Part shown: positions 8,464 to 20,301 of the stretch, piece after piece | How positions within the stretch are numbered: the stretch's first letter is position 1 | How the letters are laid out: every line of letters begins with the position of its first letter | Origin: Paludibacteraceae bacterium | GTDB lineage: Bacteria > Bacteroidota > Bacteroidia > Bacteroidales > Paludibacteraceae | Assembly: GCA_024401475.1 (NCBI GenBank) | Contig: JAKSKZ010000017.1 | Span: forward strand, 1 to 63,771 | Length of the DNA stretch: 63,771 nt | Direction of reading: 5' to 3' | Notes under the pieces: generated by a model | Seen by the model: only the letters and a program-made list of their open reading frames with translations | Database searches by the model: none | Told to the model about the DNA's origin: nothing | Program-made: the position numbers and the translations under genes

Positions 8464-8787
8464 TCAAGCATCACCCGAATTGCCGAAATTAAACGGCATC
8501 TTCGGATTAACATCCTCCTGTTCGGGTTTGCCGATAGTTCCATTCACTTTCTCATACTTTGCTATATTGCCTTGCAAAGCCAACAACAATCGTTTGGCAT
8601 GTTCCGGAGCTAATACGATGCGAGACTTAACCTTGGCCTTGGGCATACTTGGCATAATCCTGGCGAAATCCAAGACAAATTCAGAAGAAGAATGTGCTAT
8701 AATCACCAAATTGGAATAGACACCATCTGCCACATCCTCAGTCAATTCTACGCTAACAGAATTAGCTTTCTCCAAATCATTTTCCAT
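8464..8787 (-). CDS. DUF3467 family protein
   Basis: A 107-residue cytoplasmic protein matching DUF3467: LTEDVADGVYSNLVIIAHSSSEFVLDFAR, here seen as EDVADGVYSNL, HSSSEFVLDF, MPKAKVKSRIVL and PEHAKRLLLALQ, then an acidic and Pro-rich tail. Function is unknown. It lies directly downstream of rpoC, a position I recall for this family in other Bacteroidota. ATG 8787 was used; the longer reading starts at GTG three codons earlier. A strong terminator separates it from rpoC, so it needs its own promoter or read-through. Confidence 0.8.
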   Translation of the reverse strand: MENDLEKANSVSVELTEDVADGVYSNLVIIAHSSSEFVLDFARIMPSMPKAKVKSRIVLAPEHAKRLLLALQGNIAKYEKVNGTIGKPEQEDVNPKMPFNFGNSGDA

Positions 8788-8874
8788 CTTAATCACTCTT
8801 TAAGGAATCGGTCAACCCGACTATTATCAAGCGACTAAGTTATATATAATTAGTGATTCTAACAAATAAAACGC

Positions 8875-8908
8875 AAAAAAAGAGGGGAACGACAAGCGCC
8901 CCCCTCTT
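8875..8908 (-). terminator. Intrinsic terminator of the rpo operon
   Basis: On the minus strand, AAGAGGGG and CCCCTCTT pair around a GC-rich loop and are followed by a T run (plus strand 8875-8880). It lies about 18 bp after the rpoC stop and closes the long tRNA-tuf-rpl-rpoBC transcript. Confidence 0.8.
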
Positions 8909-8925
8909 CTTCTCTTCTATAATAA

Positions 8926-11900
8926 TTAAATGTCGTCGTCAACTACCATTTCGTGGCGAACTACAGGTTGCTCCTCCTCGTCTCGAGACTTGCTAGCCTC
9001 AATGCGATCGAAGTCATCCTTAGAACCAACGATAATTCTGTCGAACTCGCGTTGACCTGTACCAGCAGGAATCAAGTGACCACAAATAACGTTCTCCTTC
9101 ATACCCTCTAGGTAATCAACTTTACCACGGATAGCAGCATCGTTCAATACCTTAGTTGTCTCCTGGAAGGAAGCAGCCGACATGAAGCTTGTAGTCTGCA
9201 ATGCTGCACGAGTGATACCTTGAAGAACTTGGCTTGAAGTAGCAGGGATTGCATCTCTTGTGATAACCAACTTCATATCACGACGCTTCAACATTGAGTT
9301 TTCGTCTCTCAATCTACGAGCGGTAACGATTTGTCCTGGCTTCATAGTTTCAGAGTCACCAGCATCAGTAACCACCTTCTTACCGAAGATACGGTCGTTC
9401 TCCTCCATAAACTCGAGTTTGTCAACCATCTCTTTCTCCAAGAAGCGAGTATCACCCGGATCAGCGATTTCCACCTTACGCATCATTTGACGAACGATAA
9501 CCTCAAAGTGCTTGTCGTTGATCTTTACACCTTGAAGACGGTACACGTCTTGAACCTCGTTCACAATGTACTCTTGAACGGCTGTAGGACCCTTGATGGC
9601 CAAGATATCAGATGGAGTGATGGCACCATCAGACAATGGAGTACCAGCACGAACGTAGTCGTTTTCTTGAACCAAGATTTGCTTTGACAATGGAACGAGA
9701 TATCTCTTAACTTCACCAGTCTTAGATGTGATAGCGATTTCACGGTTACCACGCTTAACCTTACCGAAATTAATCTCACCATCAATTTCAGCAACAACTG
9801 CAGGGTTGGAAGGATTACGAGCCTCGAACAACTCGGTCACACGAGGAAGACCTCCCGTGATATCGCCTGCCTTACCAACAGCTCTCGGAATCTTAACGAT
9901 CAATTGACCACTCTTAACCTTGTCGCCCTCGTCAACAACCAAGTGTGCGCCCACAGGCAAGTTGTAAGTCTTGATGATTTCGCCCTTCTCATTGACAATG
10001 TGTGCAGCAGGGATCTTTGTCTTATCCTTAGACTCGATCATAATCTTCTCCTTCAAACCTGTCGTTTCGTCGGACTCAGTCTTGTATGTTACGTTTTCGA
10101 TAACGCTCTCCATTTCTACGCGACCAGAAGCCTCTGTGATGATTACGGCGTTGAATGGGTCCCATTCACAAATACGATCACCCTTAGTTACTGTAGAACC
10201 GTTCTTTATGAACAATTTAGCACCATAAGGAATATTTGCGGTCATCAATACAATCTTAGTATTAGGATCGATCAACTTCAACTCAGCCAAACGACCTACT
10301 ACGATTTGTACTGGAGAACCATCCTCATTCTCCGAGTCAACAGTACGCAACTCGTCGATTTCAACGATAGCGTCATATTTTGAAGTGATACCAGACTCAG
10401 CTCCGACGTTACCAGCGACACCACCGACGTGGAATGTACGCAATGTCAACTGAGTACCAGGCTCACCGATTGACTGTGCAGCGATTACGCCGACAGACTC
10501 ACCCTTTTGTACCAAGCGGCTAGTAGCCAAGTTACGACCATAACACTTAGCACAAACACCCTTCTTCGACTCACAAGTGAGAACGGAACGAATCTCAACC
10601 CTTTCGATTGGGGAATCTTGGATGATTTGGGCAGCATCCTCACGGATCTCCTCACCAGCTTGAACGATAATCTCGCCAGTAAGAGGGTGTTGGATATCGT
10701 GAACAGAAACACGACCCAATATTCTTTCATACAAGGAAGCAACAACTTCCTCGTTGTTCTTCAATTCAGTACAGATCAAACCACGCAATGTACCACAATC
10801 CTCTTCGTTGATGATCACGTCATGAGAAACGTCAACCAAACGACGAGTCAAGTAACCTGCATCGGCTGTCTTCAAAGCGGTATCGGCAAGACCCTTACGA
10901 GCACCGTGAGTTGAAATAAAGTACTCCAACACTGACAATCCCTCTTTAAAGTTAGAAAGGATCGGGTTCTCAATGATCTGACCACCCTCTGCACCTGACT
11001 TCTGAGGCTTAGCCATCAAACCACGCATACCAGAAAGCTGACGAATCTGCTCCTTAGAACCACGGGCTCCTGAGTCAAGCATCATAAATACAGAGTTGAA
11101 ACCTTGGTCGTCCTCTGAAATTGTCTTCATCAAGATGTTAGACAATTTTGCATTGACGTGTGTCCAAGTATCAATGATTTGGTTATAACGCTCGTTGTAA
11201 GTAATGAATCCCATGTTATAGTTATTCATAATCTCTTCAACCTCGTTGTAACCCTCTTGAACCAACTCATCCTTCTCCTTAGGAATGATCACATTCTCAA
11301 GGTTAAATGACAAACAACCCTTGAACGCCATATAGTATCCGAGGTTCTTGATGTCATCAAGGAATTGAGCAGTACGAGCAACTCCACAAGTCTTAATAAC
11401 CTTAGTGATGATATCACGAAGAGACTTCTTAGTAACCAAAGTATTAATGTATCCAGCCTCTTGAGGAACGAATTCATTAAACTTCAATCTACCAACAGTG
11501 GTCTCCACCATTTTATCCACGATATTTCCGTTCTCGTCAACATCCTTCACATAAACCTTGATTGGAGAGTGGAGGTCAACCTTCTTCTCGTTGAACGCGA
11601 TTTCAGCCTCTTCAACGCTATAGAAAATCAAACCAGAACCCAACGCACCAGCACGAGGCTTAGTGATATAGTACAAACCGAGAACCATGTCTTGAGAAGG
11701 CACCGTGATAGGAGAACCATTTGCAGGGTTCAAGATATTGTGAGATGCCAACATCAACATTTGAGCCTCCAATACAGCCTCGTTGCCCAATGGAAGGTGA
11801 ACAGCCATCTGGTCACCATCGAAGTCGGCATTGAACGCCGTACAAGCCAATGGGTGCAATTGAATAGCCTTACCCTCGATCATCTTAGGTTGGAATGCTT

Positions 11901-13239
11901 GGATACCCAAACGGTGCAATGTAGGGGCACGGTTCAACAACACTGGATGACCCTTCATAACGTGTTCCAAAATATCCCAAACTACAGGATCCTTGCGGTC
12001 AACAATCTTCTTTGCAGACTTAACCGTCTTAACGATACCGCGCTCAATAAGCTTACGGATAACAAACGGCTTATACAACTCTGCTGCCATATCCTTAGGA
12101 AGACCGCACTCGTGCATCTTCAACTCAGGACCAACGACAATTACGGAACGTGCAGAGTAGTCAACACGCTTACCCAACAAGTTTTGACGGAAGCGACCTT
12201 GCTTACCTTTCAAACTGTCAGAAAGTGATTTCAACGGACGGTTAGCGTCCGTCTTAACAGCACTTGACTTTCTTGAGTTATCGAACAATGAATCGACAGC
12301 CTCTTGAAGCATACGCTTCTCGTTTCTCAAGATAACCTCAGGTGCCTTTATCTCGATCAACCTCTTCAAACGGTTGTTACGAATAATCACACGACGATAC
12401 AAATCGTTCAAGTCGGAAGTGGCGAAACGACCACCATCCAATGGAACCAACGGACGAAGTTCAGGAGGAATAACAGGAACAATCTTAACGATCATCCATT
12501 CTGGCTTGTTCTTTCCATTTGAAGCACGGAAAGCCTCTACCACCTGAAGACGTTTCAAAGCCTCGCTCTTTCTTTGTTGAGAAGACTCTTGGTTAGCTCT
12601 ATTTCTAAGTTCGTAAGAAAGGGAATCCAAATCTACACGTTGAAGCAAATCATAGATTGCCTCAGCACCCATCTTAGCGACGAATTTGTTAGGATCTGTA
12701 TCCTCCAACAATTGGTTCTCTCTTGGTAGAGTCTCCAAAATGTCGAGGTATTCCTCTTCTGTCAAAAGATCTTGCTCTTGAATTCCATCCTCTGCCTTGA
12801 TACCTGGTTGAACGACAACGTATCTCTCATAGTAGATAACTGCGTCCAACTTCTTAGTTGGCATACCCAACAAATAACCGATCTTGTTAGGGAGTGAACG
12901 GAAATACCAAATGTGGGCAACAGGCACAACCAATTGAATGTGTCCCATACGCTCACGACGCACCTTCTTCTCAGTAACCTCTACACCACAACGGTCGCAG
13001 ACAATGCCCTTATAACGGATTCTCTTGTACTTACCGCAATGGCACTCATAATCCTTTACTGGTCCAAAGATTCGTTCACAGAACAAACCATCACGTTCAG
13101 GCTTATAAGTCCTATAGTTGATAGTCTCTGGTTTCAAGACCTCACCGCTAGACTGTCCCAAAATCTCTTCAGGAGAAGCCAATCCGATAGTAATCTTCGT
13201 GAAGTTGTTCTTTATTTTACTTTCTTTTCTAAAAGCCAT
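8926..13239 (-). CDS. rpoC: DNA-directed RNA polymerase subunit beta'
   Basis: A 1437-residue beta' subunit of RNA polymerase. Seen: the N-terminal zinc site CHCGKYKR...CDRCG (about residues 65-85), the catalytic NADFDGD motif that binds the two Mg2+ ions, the rudder and bridge-helix region ([20 protein letters not shown]), the second zinc site [13 protein letters not shown] and the trigger-loop region [16 protein letters not shown]. Length is normal for Bacteroidota. It follows rpoB after 78 bp with an intercistronic hairpin. Confidence 0.98.
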   Translation of the reverse strand: MAFRKESKIKNNFTKITIGLASPEEILGQSSGEVLKPETINYRTYKPERDGLFCERIFGPVKDYECHCGKYKRIRYKGIVCDRCGVEVTEKKVRRERMGHIQLVVPVAHIWYFRSLPNKIGYLLGMPTKKLDAVIYYERYVVVQPGIKAEDGIQEQDLLTEEEYLDILETLPRENQLLEDTDPNKFVAKMGAEAIYDLLQRVDLDSLSYELRNRANQESSQQRKSEALKRLQVVEAFRASNGKNKPEWMIVKIVPVIPPELRPLVPLDGGRFATSDLNDLYRRVIIRNNRLKRLIEIKAPEVILRNEKRMLQEAVDSLFDNSRKSSAVKTDANRPLKSLSDSLKGKQGRFRQNLLGKRVDYSARSVIVVGPELKMHECGLPKDMAAELYKPFVIRKLIERGIVKTVKSAKKIVDRKDPVVWDILEHVMKGHPVLLNRAPTLHRLGIQAFQPKMIEGKAIQLHPLACTAFNADFDGDQMAVHLPLGNEAVLEAQMLMLASHNILNPANGSPITVPSQDMVLGLYYITKPRAGALGSGLIFYSVEEAEIAFNEKKVDLHSPIKVYVKDVDENGNIVDKMVETTVGRLKFNEFVPQEAGYINTLVTKKSLRDIITKVIKTCGVARTAQFLDDIKNLGYYMAFKGCLSFNLENVIIPKEKDELVQEGYNEVEEIMNNYNMGFITYNERYNQIIDTWTHVNAKLSNILMKTISEDDQGFNSVFMMLDSGARGSKEQIRQLSGMRGLMAKPQKSGAEGGQIIENPILSNFKEGLSVLEYFISTHGARKGLADTALKTADAGYLTRRLVDVSHDVIINEEDCGTLRGLICTELKNNEEVVASLYERILGRVSVHDIQHPLTGEIIVQAGEEIREDAAQIIQDSPIERVEIRSVLTCESKKGVCAKCYGRNLATSRLVQKGESVGVIAAQSIGEPGTQLTLRTFHVGGVAGNVGAESGITSKYDAIVEIDELRTVDSENEDGSPVQIVVGRLAELKLIDPNTKIVLMTANIPYGAKLFIKNGSTVTKGDRICEWDPFNAVIITEASGRVEMESVIENVTYKTESDETTGLKEKIMIESKDKTKIPAAHIVNEKGEIIKTYNLPVGAHLVVDEGDKVKSGQLIVKIPRAVGKAGDITGGLPRVTELFEARNPSNPAVVAEIDGEINFGKVKRGNREIAITSKTGEVKRYLVPLSKQILVQENDYVRAGTPLSDGAITPSDILAIKGPTAVQEYIVNEVQDVYRLQGVKINDKHFEVIVRQMMRKVEIADPGDTRFLEKEMVDKLEFMEENDRIFGKKVVTDAGDSETMKPGQIVTARRLRDENSMLKRRDMKLVITRDAIPATSSQVLQGITRAALQTTSFMSAASFQETTKVLNDAAIRGKVDYLEGMKENVICGHLIPAGTGQREFDRIIVGSKDDFDRIEASKSRDEEEQPVVRHEMVVDDDI

Positions 13240-13282
13240 ATCTCTGTTTTAAAAAGAGTTATAAACAAATTATAACATTGGA

Positions 13283-13310
13283 AGCATTCCCATCCGAAAA
13301 TGGGAATGCT
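13283..13310 (-). other. Hairpin between rpoB and rpoC
   Basis: AGCATTCCCAT (13283-13293) pairs perfectly with ATGGGAATGCT (13300-13310) around a 6-nt loop, just after the rpoB stop. In the direction of transcription no T run follows, so it should not stop rpoC; an RNA processing or stability role is more likely. On the plus strand it is followed by a short T run. Confidence 0.55.
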
Positions 13311-13317
13311 CTATTTT

Positions 13318-16300
13318 TTAGTCAAGCGTAACGCTCAATCCCAAACCTCTCAACTCGTGCAACAACACGTTCAAAGACTCAGGGATGCCTGCTGGCGGCA
13401 TAGGATCGCCCTTAACGATTGACTCGTAAGCACGAGCTCTACCCATCACGTCATCAGACTTGATTGTCAAAATCTCTTGTAGGATGTGAGACGCACCGAA
13501 TGCCTCCAATGCCCAAACCTCCATCTCTCCGAAACGTTGACCACCAAATTGTGCCTTACCTCCAAGAGGTTGTTGTGTAATAAGTGAGTAAGGACCGATA
13601 GAACGAGCATGCATCTTATCGTCAACCATGTGACCCAACTTAAGCATGTAGATCACGCCTACTGTTGCAGGTTGGTCGAAACGCTCACCCGTACCACCAT
13701 CATACAAATATGTCTTACCATATCTAGGAACACCAGCCTTATCAGTCCACTCGTTCAAATCGTCGAGTGTTGCACCATCAAAGATTGGAGTAGCGAACTT
13801 AACGCCCAACTTCAAACCAGCCCAACCAAGGACTGTCTCGAAGATCTGACCCAAGTTCATACGAGAAGGCACACCTAGAGGGTTCAATACGATATCAACA
13901 GGCGTTCCGTCTTCCAAGAACGGCATATCCTCTTGACGAACGATCTTTGATACAATACCCTTGTTACCGTGACGACCTGCCATCTTATCACCCACACGGA
14001 TCTTACGCTTCTTAGCGATGTAAACCTTCACCATTTGAACGATTCCAGCAGGAAGCTCGTCACCTATCGTAATGTTAAATTTCTTTCTCTTAATAGCAGC
14101 ATCTAGCTCTTTGTACTTTCTCATATAATTCATGATCAAGTCATGAATCATATCATTCTTGTGAGCATCAGAAGTCCACTTGCTAAGTTGGATGGTTGCA
14201 TAATCAATCTCATTCAAGTTCTTAGCAGTAAACTTGCCACCCTTAGGGATAACATCCGTGCCCAAGAAATCCTTAACACCTTGAGAAGTCTTACCGTTAG
14301 TAAGAACTAACAATTTCTCAATCAAGATGTTCTTCAATTCTGCTGCCTCTTTTTCGAACTCCTCGTCAATCTTAGGAAGGATTTGCTTGTCTGACATTCT
14401 TGACTTTCTATCCTTCATAGCCTTAGAGAAGAGCTTCTTATCGATAACAACACCTCTCAAAGAAGGAGTAGCCTTCAATGATGCATCCTTAACATCACCA
14501 GCCTTATCACCGAAGATAGCTCTCAACAACTTCTCTTCTGGAGAAGGATCAGACTCTCCCTTAGGAGTAATCTTACCGATAAGGATGTCGCCTGGCTCAA
14601 CCAAAGCACCGATACGGATAACACCATTCTCATCCAAGTTACGAGTTGCATCCTCACTAACGTTAGGTATATCTGCAGTCAACTCTTCCAAACCTCTCTT
14701 CGTCTCACGAACTTCCAATTGGTATTCGTCAACGTGAACAGAAGTAAACAAGTCATACTTAACAGCCTTCTCGTTCAATACGATGGCATCCTCGTAGTTG
14801 TAACCCTTCCAAGGCATGAACGCAACTTGCAAGTTACGACCGATAGCAAGTTCGCCTTGGTCAGTTGAATAACCCTCAGTCAAAATCTGACCCTTTACAA
14901 CACGCTCGCCTCTTGTAATAATAGGACGAAGGTCAATTGTTGTACTTTGGTTAGTCTTTCTAAACTTAGGGATTCTATATTCCTTGATAGCAGAGTCGAA
15001 GCTTACATACTCCTCATCCTCTGTTCTATCATAACGAATCTTAATAACTGTTGCATCAACGAATACAACCTCACCAGCACCCTCAGCAGTAATCTGAGTT
15101 CTTGAATCGCGAGCCAATTGACGCTCGATACCAGTACCGACGATTGGAGATTCGTTCCTCAACAATGGAACTGCCTGACGCATCATGTTTGATCCCATCA
15201 AAGCACGGTTAGCATCATCATGTTCCAAGAAAGGAATCAAGGAAGCAGCAATAGAAGCGATTTGGTTAGGTGCGATATCCATCAACTCCAACTCTTGAGG
15301 AGTTACGACAGGGAAGTCACCTTGCTTTCTTGCCTTAACCTTATCAGACAAGAAATTACCCTCATCATCCAAAAGTGCATTACCTTGAGCAATTACCTTT
15401 CCTTCCTCTTCCTCTGCGGTCATATATACAAGACCTTCCTCAGACATATCAGCCTTACCATCAACAATCTTACGATAAGGAGTCTCGATAAATCCAAGAT
15501 CATTGATCTTAGCGTGAACACAAAGAGAAGAGATCAAACCGATGTTCGGACCTTCCGGAGTCTCAATAGGACAAAGACGACCATAGTGAGTATAGTGTAC
15601 GTCACGCACCTCAAATCCGGCACGCTCACGAGACAAACCACCAGGACCCAATGCAGACAAACGACGCTTGTGAGTAATCTCAGCAAGAGGGTTTGTTTGA
15701 TCCATGAATTGAGACAAAGCATTTGTTCCGAAGAACGAATTGATAACAGAAGAAATAGCCTTAGCGTTGATCAATTCTATAGGAGAGAATACCTCGTTGT
15801 CGCGAACATTCATTCTCTCACGAATTGTACGAGCCATACGAGCAAGACCAACACCAAATTGGTTGTACAATTGCTCACCGACAGTACGAACACGACGGTT
15901 ACTCAAGTGGTCGATATCGTCAACATCGGCCTTTGAGTTGATCAATTCGATAAGGTATTTGATAATTTCAATGATGTCTTCCTTCGTCAAAACCTTAACA
16001 TCCATGTCAGTTGTAAGGTTCAACTTCTTATTGATACGATAACGACCCACATCGCCTAGGTCATAACGCTTTTCAGAGAAGAACAATCCTGAAATAATTT
16101 CCCTTGCAGCAGCCTCATCAGCAGGCTCGGCATTACGAAGTTGGCGATAGATATAGTAAACAGCCTCCTTCTCCGAGTTACTAGGGTCTTTTTGCAAAGT
16201 GTTATATATGATAGCATAATCAGAAAGAGTTACATCTTCCCTATGCAATAATATAGTCTGAACGCCAGCGTCGAGAATTTGATCAACATGAGAATTTTCG

Positions 16301-17130
16301 ATCACAGTTTCACGATCGATGATGATTTCATTTCTTTCAATAGAAACGACCTCGCCAGTATCCTCATCTACGAAATCCTCTACCCAAGTTTTCAAAATAC
16401 GAGCAGCAAGTTTGCGGCCAACAACCTTCTTCAAAGAAGCTTTAGAAACCTTCACCTCCTCAGCCAAATTAAAGATATCCAAGATATCTCTATCGCTCTC
16501 GTATCCGATTGCACGCAAAAGTGTAGTTACAGGAAGTTTTTTCTTACGATCAATATATGCGTACATCACATTATTGATATCTGTAGCAAATTCAATCCAA
16601 GAACCCTTAAACGGAATAATACGAGCAGAATAAAGTTTTGTACCATTAGCATGAACACTTTGTCCGAAGAAGACACCTGGTGATCTATGCAATTGAGATA
16701 CAACAACACGCTCCGCACCGTTTATGACGAAAGTTCCTTTATCAGTCATATATGGGATTGGGCCCAAATATACATCCTGAATCTTTGTCTCGAAATCCTC
16801 GTGATCGGGATCCGTACAATACAATTTAAGTTTTGCCTTCAAAGGCACACAATAGGTCAAGCCTCTTTCGATACACTCATCAATGGAATATCTAGATGGA
16901 TCTATATAATAATCCAAGAATTCGAGTACGAAATTATTACGGGTATCTGCGATTGGGAAATTCTCAGCAAACACCTTAAACATACCCTCATTCTTTCTGT
17001 TCTCAGGGGGAGTATCGAGTTGGAAAAAGTCTCTAAAAGACTTTAATTGCACCTCAAGAAAATCAGGGTATTCCCTTTGATTCTTTACAGACGCAAAACT
17101 AACTCTTTGTTTTTCAGTTTGTAACGACAT
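13318..17130 (-). CDS. rpoB: DNA-directed RNA polymerase subunit beta
   Basis: A 1270-residue beta subunit. Readable landmarks are [34 protein letters not shown] (the rifampicin pocket, sensitive-type residues including the Asp of FMDQ, His of THKRR and Ser of RLSA), GPNIGLI, the GRHGNKG switch region, and the C-terminal [15 protein letters not shown] that joins beta'. It lies between rplL and rpoC in the standard order. An intrinsic-type hairpin in the rplL-rpoB gap probably sets the ratio of rpoBC to ribosomal-protein transcripts. Confidence 0.98.
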   Translation of the reverse strand: MSLQTEKQRVSFASVKNQREYPDFLEVQLKSFRDFFQLDTPPENRKNEGMFKVFAENFPIADTRNNFVLEFLDYYIDPSRYSIDECIERGLTYCVPLKAKLKLYCTDPDHEDFETKIQDVYLGPIPYMTDKGTFVINGAERVVVSQLHRSPGVFFGQSVHANGTKLYSARIIPFKGSWIEFATDINNVMYAYIDRKKKLPVTTLLRAIGYESDRDILDIFNLAEEVKVSKASLKKVVGRKLAARILKTWVEDFVDEDTGEVVSIERNEIIIDRETVIENSHVDQILDAGVQTILLHREDVTLSDYAIIYNTLQKDPSNSEKEAVYYIYRQLRNAEPADEAAAREIISGLFFSEKRYDLGDVGRYRINKKLNLTTDMDVKVLTKEDIIEIIKYLIELINSKADVDDIDHLSNRRVRTVGEQLYNQFGVGLARMARTIRERMNVRDNEVFSPIELINAKAISSVINSFFGTNALSQFMDQTNPLAEITHKRRLSALGPGGLSRERAGFEVRDVHYTHYGRLCPIETPEGPNIGLISSLCVHAKINDLGFIETPYRKIVDGKADMSEEGLVYMTAEEEEGKVIAQGNALLDDEGNFLSDKVKARKQGDFPVVTPQELELMDIAPNQIASIAASLIPFLEHDDANRALMGSNMMRQAVPLLRNESPIVGTGIERQLARDSRTQITAEGAGEVVFVDATVIKIRYDRTEDEEYVSFDSAIKEYRIPKFRKTNQSTTIDLRPIITRGERVVKGQILTEGYSTDQGELAIGRNLQVAFMPWKGYNYEDAIVLNEKAVKYDLFTSVHVDEYQLEVRETKRGLEELTADIPNVSEDATRNLDENGVIRIGALVEPGDILIGKITPKGESDPSPEEKLLRAIFGDKAGDVKDASLKATPSLRGVVIDKKLFSKAMKDRKSRMSDKQILPKIDEEFEKEAAELKNILIEKLLVLTNGKTSQGVKDFLGTDVIPKGGKFTAKNLNEIDYATIQLSKWTSDAHKNDMIHDLIMNYMRKYKELDAAIKRKKFNITIGDELPAGIVQMVKVYIAKKRKIRVGDKMAGRHGNKGIVSKIVRQEDMPFLEDGTPVDIVLNPLGVPSRMNLGQIFETVLGWAGLKLGVKFATPIFDGATLDDLNEWTDKAGVPRYGKTYLYDGGTGERFDQPATVGVIYMLKLGHMVDDKMHARSIGPYSLITQQPLGGKAQFGGQRFGEMEVWALEAFGASHILQEILTIKSDDVMGRARAYESIVKGDPMPPAGIPESLNVLLHELRGLGLSVTLD

Positions 17131-17171
17131 TATAGAAGAAATTAATTGAACTTGAAAATGAATACAGACAT

Positions 17172-17207
17172 AAAAAGGTTTAGAGCCTTACAATAAGACT
17201 CTAAACC
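17172..17207 (-). terminator. rplL-rpoB intergenic attenuator hairpin
   Basis: On the minus strand GGTTTAGAG and CTCTAAACC pair perfectly (9 bp) with a further CTTA/TAAG helix inside, followed by five T. This is a full intrinsic terminator located between rplL and rpoB. E. coli has a partial terminator at the same place, letting only part of the transcripts continue into rpoBC. Confidence 0.75.
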
Positions 17208-17232
17208 AAAGTTCCTGAAATTCAGGGGTATG

Positions 17233-17607
17233 TTATTTAAGTTCAACCTCAGCGCCTGCCTCTTCAAGTTGCTTCTTAAGACCCTCAGCGTCAGCCTTAG
17301 AAACACCTTCCTTGATTGCACTAGGAGCACCGTCAACCATATCCTTAGCTTCCTTCAAGCCAAGACCTGTCAACTCCTTAACCAACTTAACGATAGCGAG
17401 CTTGTTAGCACCAGCTGACTTCAAAACTACGTCAAAAGAAGTTTTTTCCTCAGCAGCGGCACCTGCAGCAGCAGGACCAGCAGCAACTGCAACAGCTGCA
17501 GCAGCTGGCTCAATACCGTACTCGTCTTTCAAAATATTAGCAAGTTCATTAACCTCTTTTACTGTCAAGTTAACTAGTTGTTCTGCAAAAGCTTTCAAAT
17601 CTGCCAT
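17233..17607 (-). CDS. rplL: 50S ribosomal protein L7/L12
   Basis: A 124-residue acidic stalk protein. The N-terminal helical dimer domain ([18 protein letters not shown]) is followed by the Ala/Gly hinge ([15 protein letters not shown]) and the C-terminal factor-binding domain ([39 protein letters not shown]). It recruits translation GTPases to the ribosome. It follows rplJ after 45 bp. Confidence 0.98.
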   Translation of the reverse strand: MADLKAFAEQLVNLTVKEVNELANILKDEYGIEPAAAAVAVAAGPAAAGAAAEEKTSFDVVLKSAGANKLAIVKLVKELTGLGLKEAKDMVDGAPSAIKEGVSKADAEGLKKQLEEAGAEVELK

Positions 17608-17652
17608 TGTATTTAATTTTTAAATGTTTGTAATCTTGTTTTGTTTGTAATT

Positions 17653-18168
17653 TTATCTTTCTGAAAGTGTCTTCAAAACACCGTGGATTGTAGATCCTCC
17701 TGATTGAAGAGCAGAAAGTACGTTCTTTGCAGGAGATTGCAACAATGCAACAACATCCGCAATGAGTTCGTTCTTGCTCTTGATAGCTACCAATGCATCC
17801 AATTGATCTGCACCATAGAAGCTCTCCTCAACATAAGCAGCCTTCAAAACTGGCTTACCAGCTTTGTTCTTTCCGCTGAAATCCTTGATGAGCTTTGCTG
17901 GAGCATTACCAACATTAGACAACAATATTGCAGTAGGACCTTCAAGTGCATTGAACAAAGGTGAGAAATCACCCTTAGTCTCCAAAGCCTTCTTTAATAA
18001 TGTATTCTTAGCAACGACCAATTTAATGTCTTGACCGAAACAAGCTCTTCTCAATTTGCTAGTATCCTCTGCGTTCAAACCAGAAGCATCAGCAATGTAG
18101 AAGTGGCTATACTCGTTAAGCATGCCAGTCAATTGCTCTATAATAGCGCTTTTATCTTCCTTCTTCAT
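17653..18168 (-). CDS. rplJ: 50S ribosomal protein L10
   Basis: A 171-residue stalk base protein: N-terminal RNA-binding part (KKEDKSAIIEQLTGMLNEY, GLNAEDTSKLRR, KLVVAKNTLLKKAL) and a C-terminal helix that carries L7/L12 dimers. In many bacteria L10 represses its own operon by binding the rplJ leader; the 12-bp gap to rplA here is too short to show a leader structure. Confidence 0.97.
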   Translation of the reverse strand: MKKEDKSAIIEQLTGMLNEYSHFYIADASGLNAEDTSKLRRACFGQDIKLVVAKNTLLKKALETKGDFSPLFNALEGPTAILLSNVGNAPAKLIKDFSGKNKAGKPVLKAAYVEESFYGADQLDALVAIKSKNELIADVVALLQSPAKNVLSALQSGGSTIHGVLKTLSER

Positions 18169-18180
18169 AATTCTAAATTA

Positions 18181-18879
18181 TTAAATTTCGTCAACTGATT
18201 TAGGGTCAATCTTGATACCCTTACTCATTGTGCTAGAAAGATAAATACTCTTTACATATACACCCTTAGAAGAAGATGGTTTCAACTTGATCAAAGTGTT
18301 GACAAACTCCTTAGCATTTCCGTAGATTTGATCTGGAGTGAAAGACACTTTACCGATAGAAGTGTGGACAATACCGAACTTGTCTACCTTGAAATCAATC
18401 TTACCTTGCTTTACTTCCTTAACTGCCTTTCCAATTTCATTGGTTACAGTACCGCTCTTTGGATTTGGCATCAAACCACGAGGACCCAATACACGACCCA
18501 AAGCACCGATCTTACCCATGATAGAAGGCATTGTGATGATAACATCGACGTCAGTCCAACCACCCTTGATCTTATCGATATACTCGTCAAGACCTACATA
18601 GTCAGCACCAGCAGCCTTTGCCTCAGCCTCCAATTCAGAAGTACACAATACAAGAACACGAACATCCTTACCTGTACCATTAGGAAGAGATACGACACCT
18701 CTTACCATTTGGTTTGCTTTTCTAGGATCAACGCCCAAACGGACATCAATATCAACAGAAGCATCAAACTTGGTTGTTGTAATCTCCTTAACCAAAGCCG
18801 CAGCTTCCTTAAGAGAGTAAGATTTTCCTGCTTCAATCTTCTCTGCAACTAACTTTTGATTTTTTGTAAGTTTACTCAT
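18181..18879 (-). CDS. rplA: 50S ribosomal protein L1
   Basis: A 232-residue L1 protein. The start [20 protein letters not shown] and the conserved block [19 protein letters not shown] (about residues 125-145) are diagnostic, as is the ending with [15 protein letters not shown]1 forms the mobile stalk at the ribosomal exit site and often autoregulates rplK-rplA. It is 16 bp after rplK. Confidence 0.98.
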   Translation of the reverse strand: MSKLTKNQKLVAEKIEAGKSYSLKEAAALVKEITTTKFDASVDIDVRLGVDPRKANQMVRGVVSLPNGTGKDVRVLVLCTSELEAEAKAAGADYVGLDEYIDKIKGGWTDVDVIITMPSIMGKIGALGRVLGPRGLMPNPKSGTVTNEIGKAVKEVKQGKIDFKVDKFGIVHTSIGKVSFTPDQIYGNAKEFVNTLIKLKPSSSKGVYVKSIYLSSTMSKGIKIDPKSVDEI

Positions 18880-18895
18880 TTCAATTGAAGCTTAA

Positions 18896-19339
18896 TCATT
18901 TATTACCAGGAAATTCTCCCTTAACTGAAATACCCATACTTCTAGCTGTACCAGCTACCATTGTCATTGCAGAATCCAAAGTAAAGCAGTTCAAATCAGG
19001 CATCTTGTCTTGAGCAATAGTCTTAACTTGATCCCATGTAATCTCAGCTACCTTCTTACGATTAGGCTCTGCTGAACCACTTTTTTGCTTTGTCGCTTCC
19101 AACAATTGAACTGCAACTGGAGGAGTTTTTACTACAAAATCAAAAGATTTATCAGTATAATACGTGATAACGACAGGCAACACCTTACCACCCTTATCTT
19201 GGGTCTTAGCATTGAACTGCTTGCAGAACTCCATGATGTTGATACCCTTAGAACCCAATGCAGGACCTACTGGGGGTGATGGATTTGCAGCGCCTCCCTT
19301 TATCTGTAATTTGATAAATCCAGCAACTTCTTTTGCCAT
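18896..19339 (-). CDS. rplK: 50S ribosomal protein L11
   Basis: A 147-residue L11: [22 protein letters not shown] near the N-terminus with the Pro-rich thiostrepton-site region, [16 protein letters not shown], and the C-terminal 23S rRNA-binding domain ending in [13 protein letters not shown]. It is the usual first ribosomal gene after nusG, separated from it by 56 bp. Confidence 0.98.
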   Translation of the reverse strand: MAKEVAGFIKLQIKGGAANPSPPVGPALGSKGINIMEFCKQFNAKTQDKGGKVLPVVITYYTDKSFDFVVKTPPVAVQLLEATKQKSGSAEPNRKKVAEITWDQVKTIAQDKMPDLNCFTLDSAMTMVAGTARSMGISVKGEFPGNK

Positions 19340-19395
19340 TTTGTTAGATATTAATTAATTTATAAACACAGAAAATAGCCGAAGACCAACTCCAA

Positions 19396-19947
19396 CTATT
19401 CCTTTTCTACTTGCATAAAGCCTAACTCGAGAGGAGTCTTCCTTCCGAATATCTTGACCATTACTATTAACTTCTTGCGCTCGCTGTTAACTTCCTCGAT
19501 TGTGCCGCTGAAACCACTGAATGGACCAAAAGTGACCTTAACATTCTCTCCAACAAAGTAAGGAATGTTAATCTCCTCTTCTGAAGTCTCTAACTCATCA
19601 ACCTTGCCCAAGATGCGATTCACCTCTGACTGACGCAAAGGAACAGGCTCGTTCTTTTTAGAACCATCACCCAAGAATCCAATAACATTAGGGGTGTTTG
19701 ACAAACGGTGAGAAACCTCGCCAACCAAGTTTGCTTCAACTAAAACATAACCAGGCAAATAACTTCTTTCCTTAGAAACTTTTTTGCCGTTTCTTATTGA
19801 ATATACTTTCTCAGTAGGAATTAACACCTGAAAAACATTACGGCCAAGATCAGTATTCTTGATTTCTGCCTCAAGATATTCCTGAACCTTACCTTCCTTT
19901 CCACTAATGGCACGAAGAACATACCATTTCTTTCCAGAATCAGACAT
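19396..19947 (-). CDS. nusG: Transcription termination/antitermination factor NusG
   Basis: A 183-residue NusG with N-terminal NGN domain (KKWYVLRAISGKEGKVQEYLE, LPGYVLVEANL) and C-terminal KOW domain (GENVKVTFGPFSGFSGTIEEVN, then KLIVMVKIFGRKTPLEL). It binds RNA polymerase and couples it to the ribosome or Rho. It begins 14 bp after secE, the conserved secE-nusG pair. Confidence 0.97.
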   Translation of the reverse strand: MSDSGKKWYVLRAISGKEGKVQEYLEAEIKNTDLGRNVFQVLIPTEKVYSIRNGKKVSKERSYLPGYVLVEANLVGEVSHRLSNTPNVIGFLGDGSKKNEPVPLRQSEVNRILGKVDELETSEEEINIPYFVGENVKVTFGPFSGFSGTIEEVNSERKKLIVMVKIFGRKTPLELGFMQVEKE

Positions 19948-19961
19948 TACAATCCTCCTTA

Positions 19962-20165
19962 TTAGAACAACAACTTGTAAACAGACTTAACTATGAACTC
20001 AAGAGAATAATCCATAGCGAACACTACCAAAGCCAGTAGAAGGGAAGCGATAAGAACAACTACCGAACTACCAGTAAGCTCACTACGAGTTGGCCATGTA
20101 ACATTATTTATAAGCTCATCGAACGATGAACATATATATCTTTTGGCTTTTACAAATATTTCCAT
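19962..20165 (-). CDS. secE: Preprotein translocase subunit SecE
   Basis: A 67-residue single-helix SecE. The amphipathic region with FDELINNVTWPTRSEL is the family hallmark, followed by one membrane segment (SSVVVLIASLLLALVVFAM). ATG 20165 was used because the longer reading runs into the tRNA-Trp gene. SecE clamps SecY in the protein-export channel. Confidence 0.95.
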   Translation of the reverse strand: MEIFVKAKRYICSSFDELINNVTWPTRSELTGSSVVVLIASLLLALVVFAMDYSLEFIVKSVYKLLF

Positions 20166-20180
20166 TTCTAAATAAATTAG

Positions 20181-20253
20181 CACGGAAGGAGAGGCTCGAA
20201 CTCCCGACACCTGGTTTTGGAGACCAGTGCTCTACCAACTGAGCTACTCCCGT
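20181..20253 (-). tRNA. tRNA-Trp (CCA anticodon)
   Basis: The 73-nt cloverleaf runs on the minus strand with acceptor ACGGGAG pairing CTTCCGT, anticodon CCA in loop CTCCAAA, T-arm GGGAG-TTCGAGC-CTCTC (stem with one weak pair) and discriminator G. The CCA end is not encoded. It sits between tuf and secE, a common position for trpT. Confidence 0.93.
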
Positions 20254-20301
20254 AAAAGAGCTCCCCGATAAAATCGAGGAGCCTTATCTGATAATTGATG
20301 A

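Noticed and set aside
11365..12228. Long frames antisense to rpoC and rpoB (also at 15220-15936 and 9904-10383)
   Set aside because: They are artefacts of codon bias in the real rpo genes and have no promoter or family match.
13283..13310. rpoB-rpoC hairpin as a terminator
   Set aside because: No T run follows in the direction of transcription, and rpoC needs to be expressed with rpoB.
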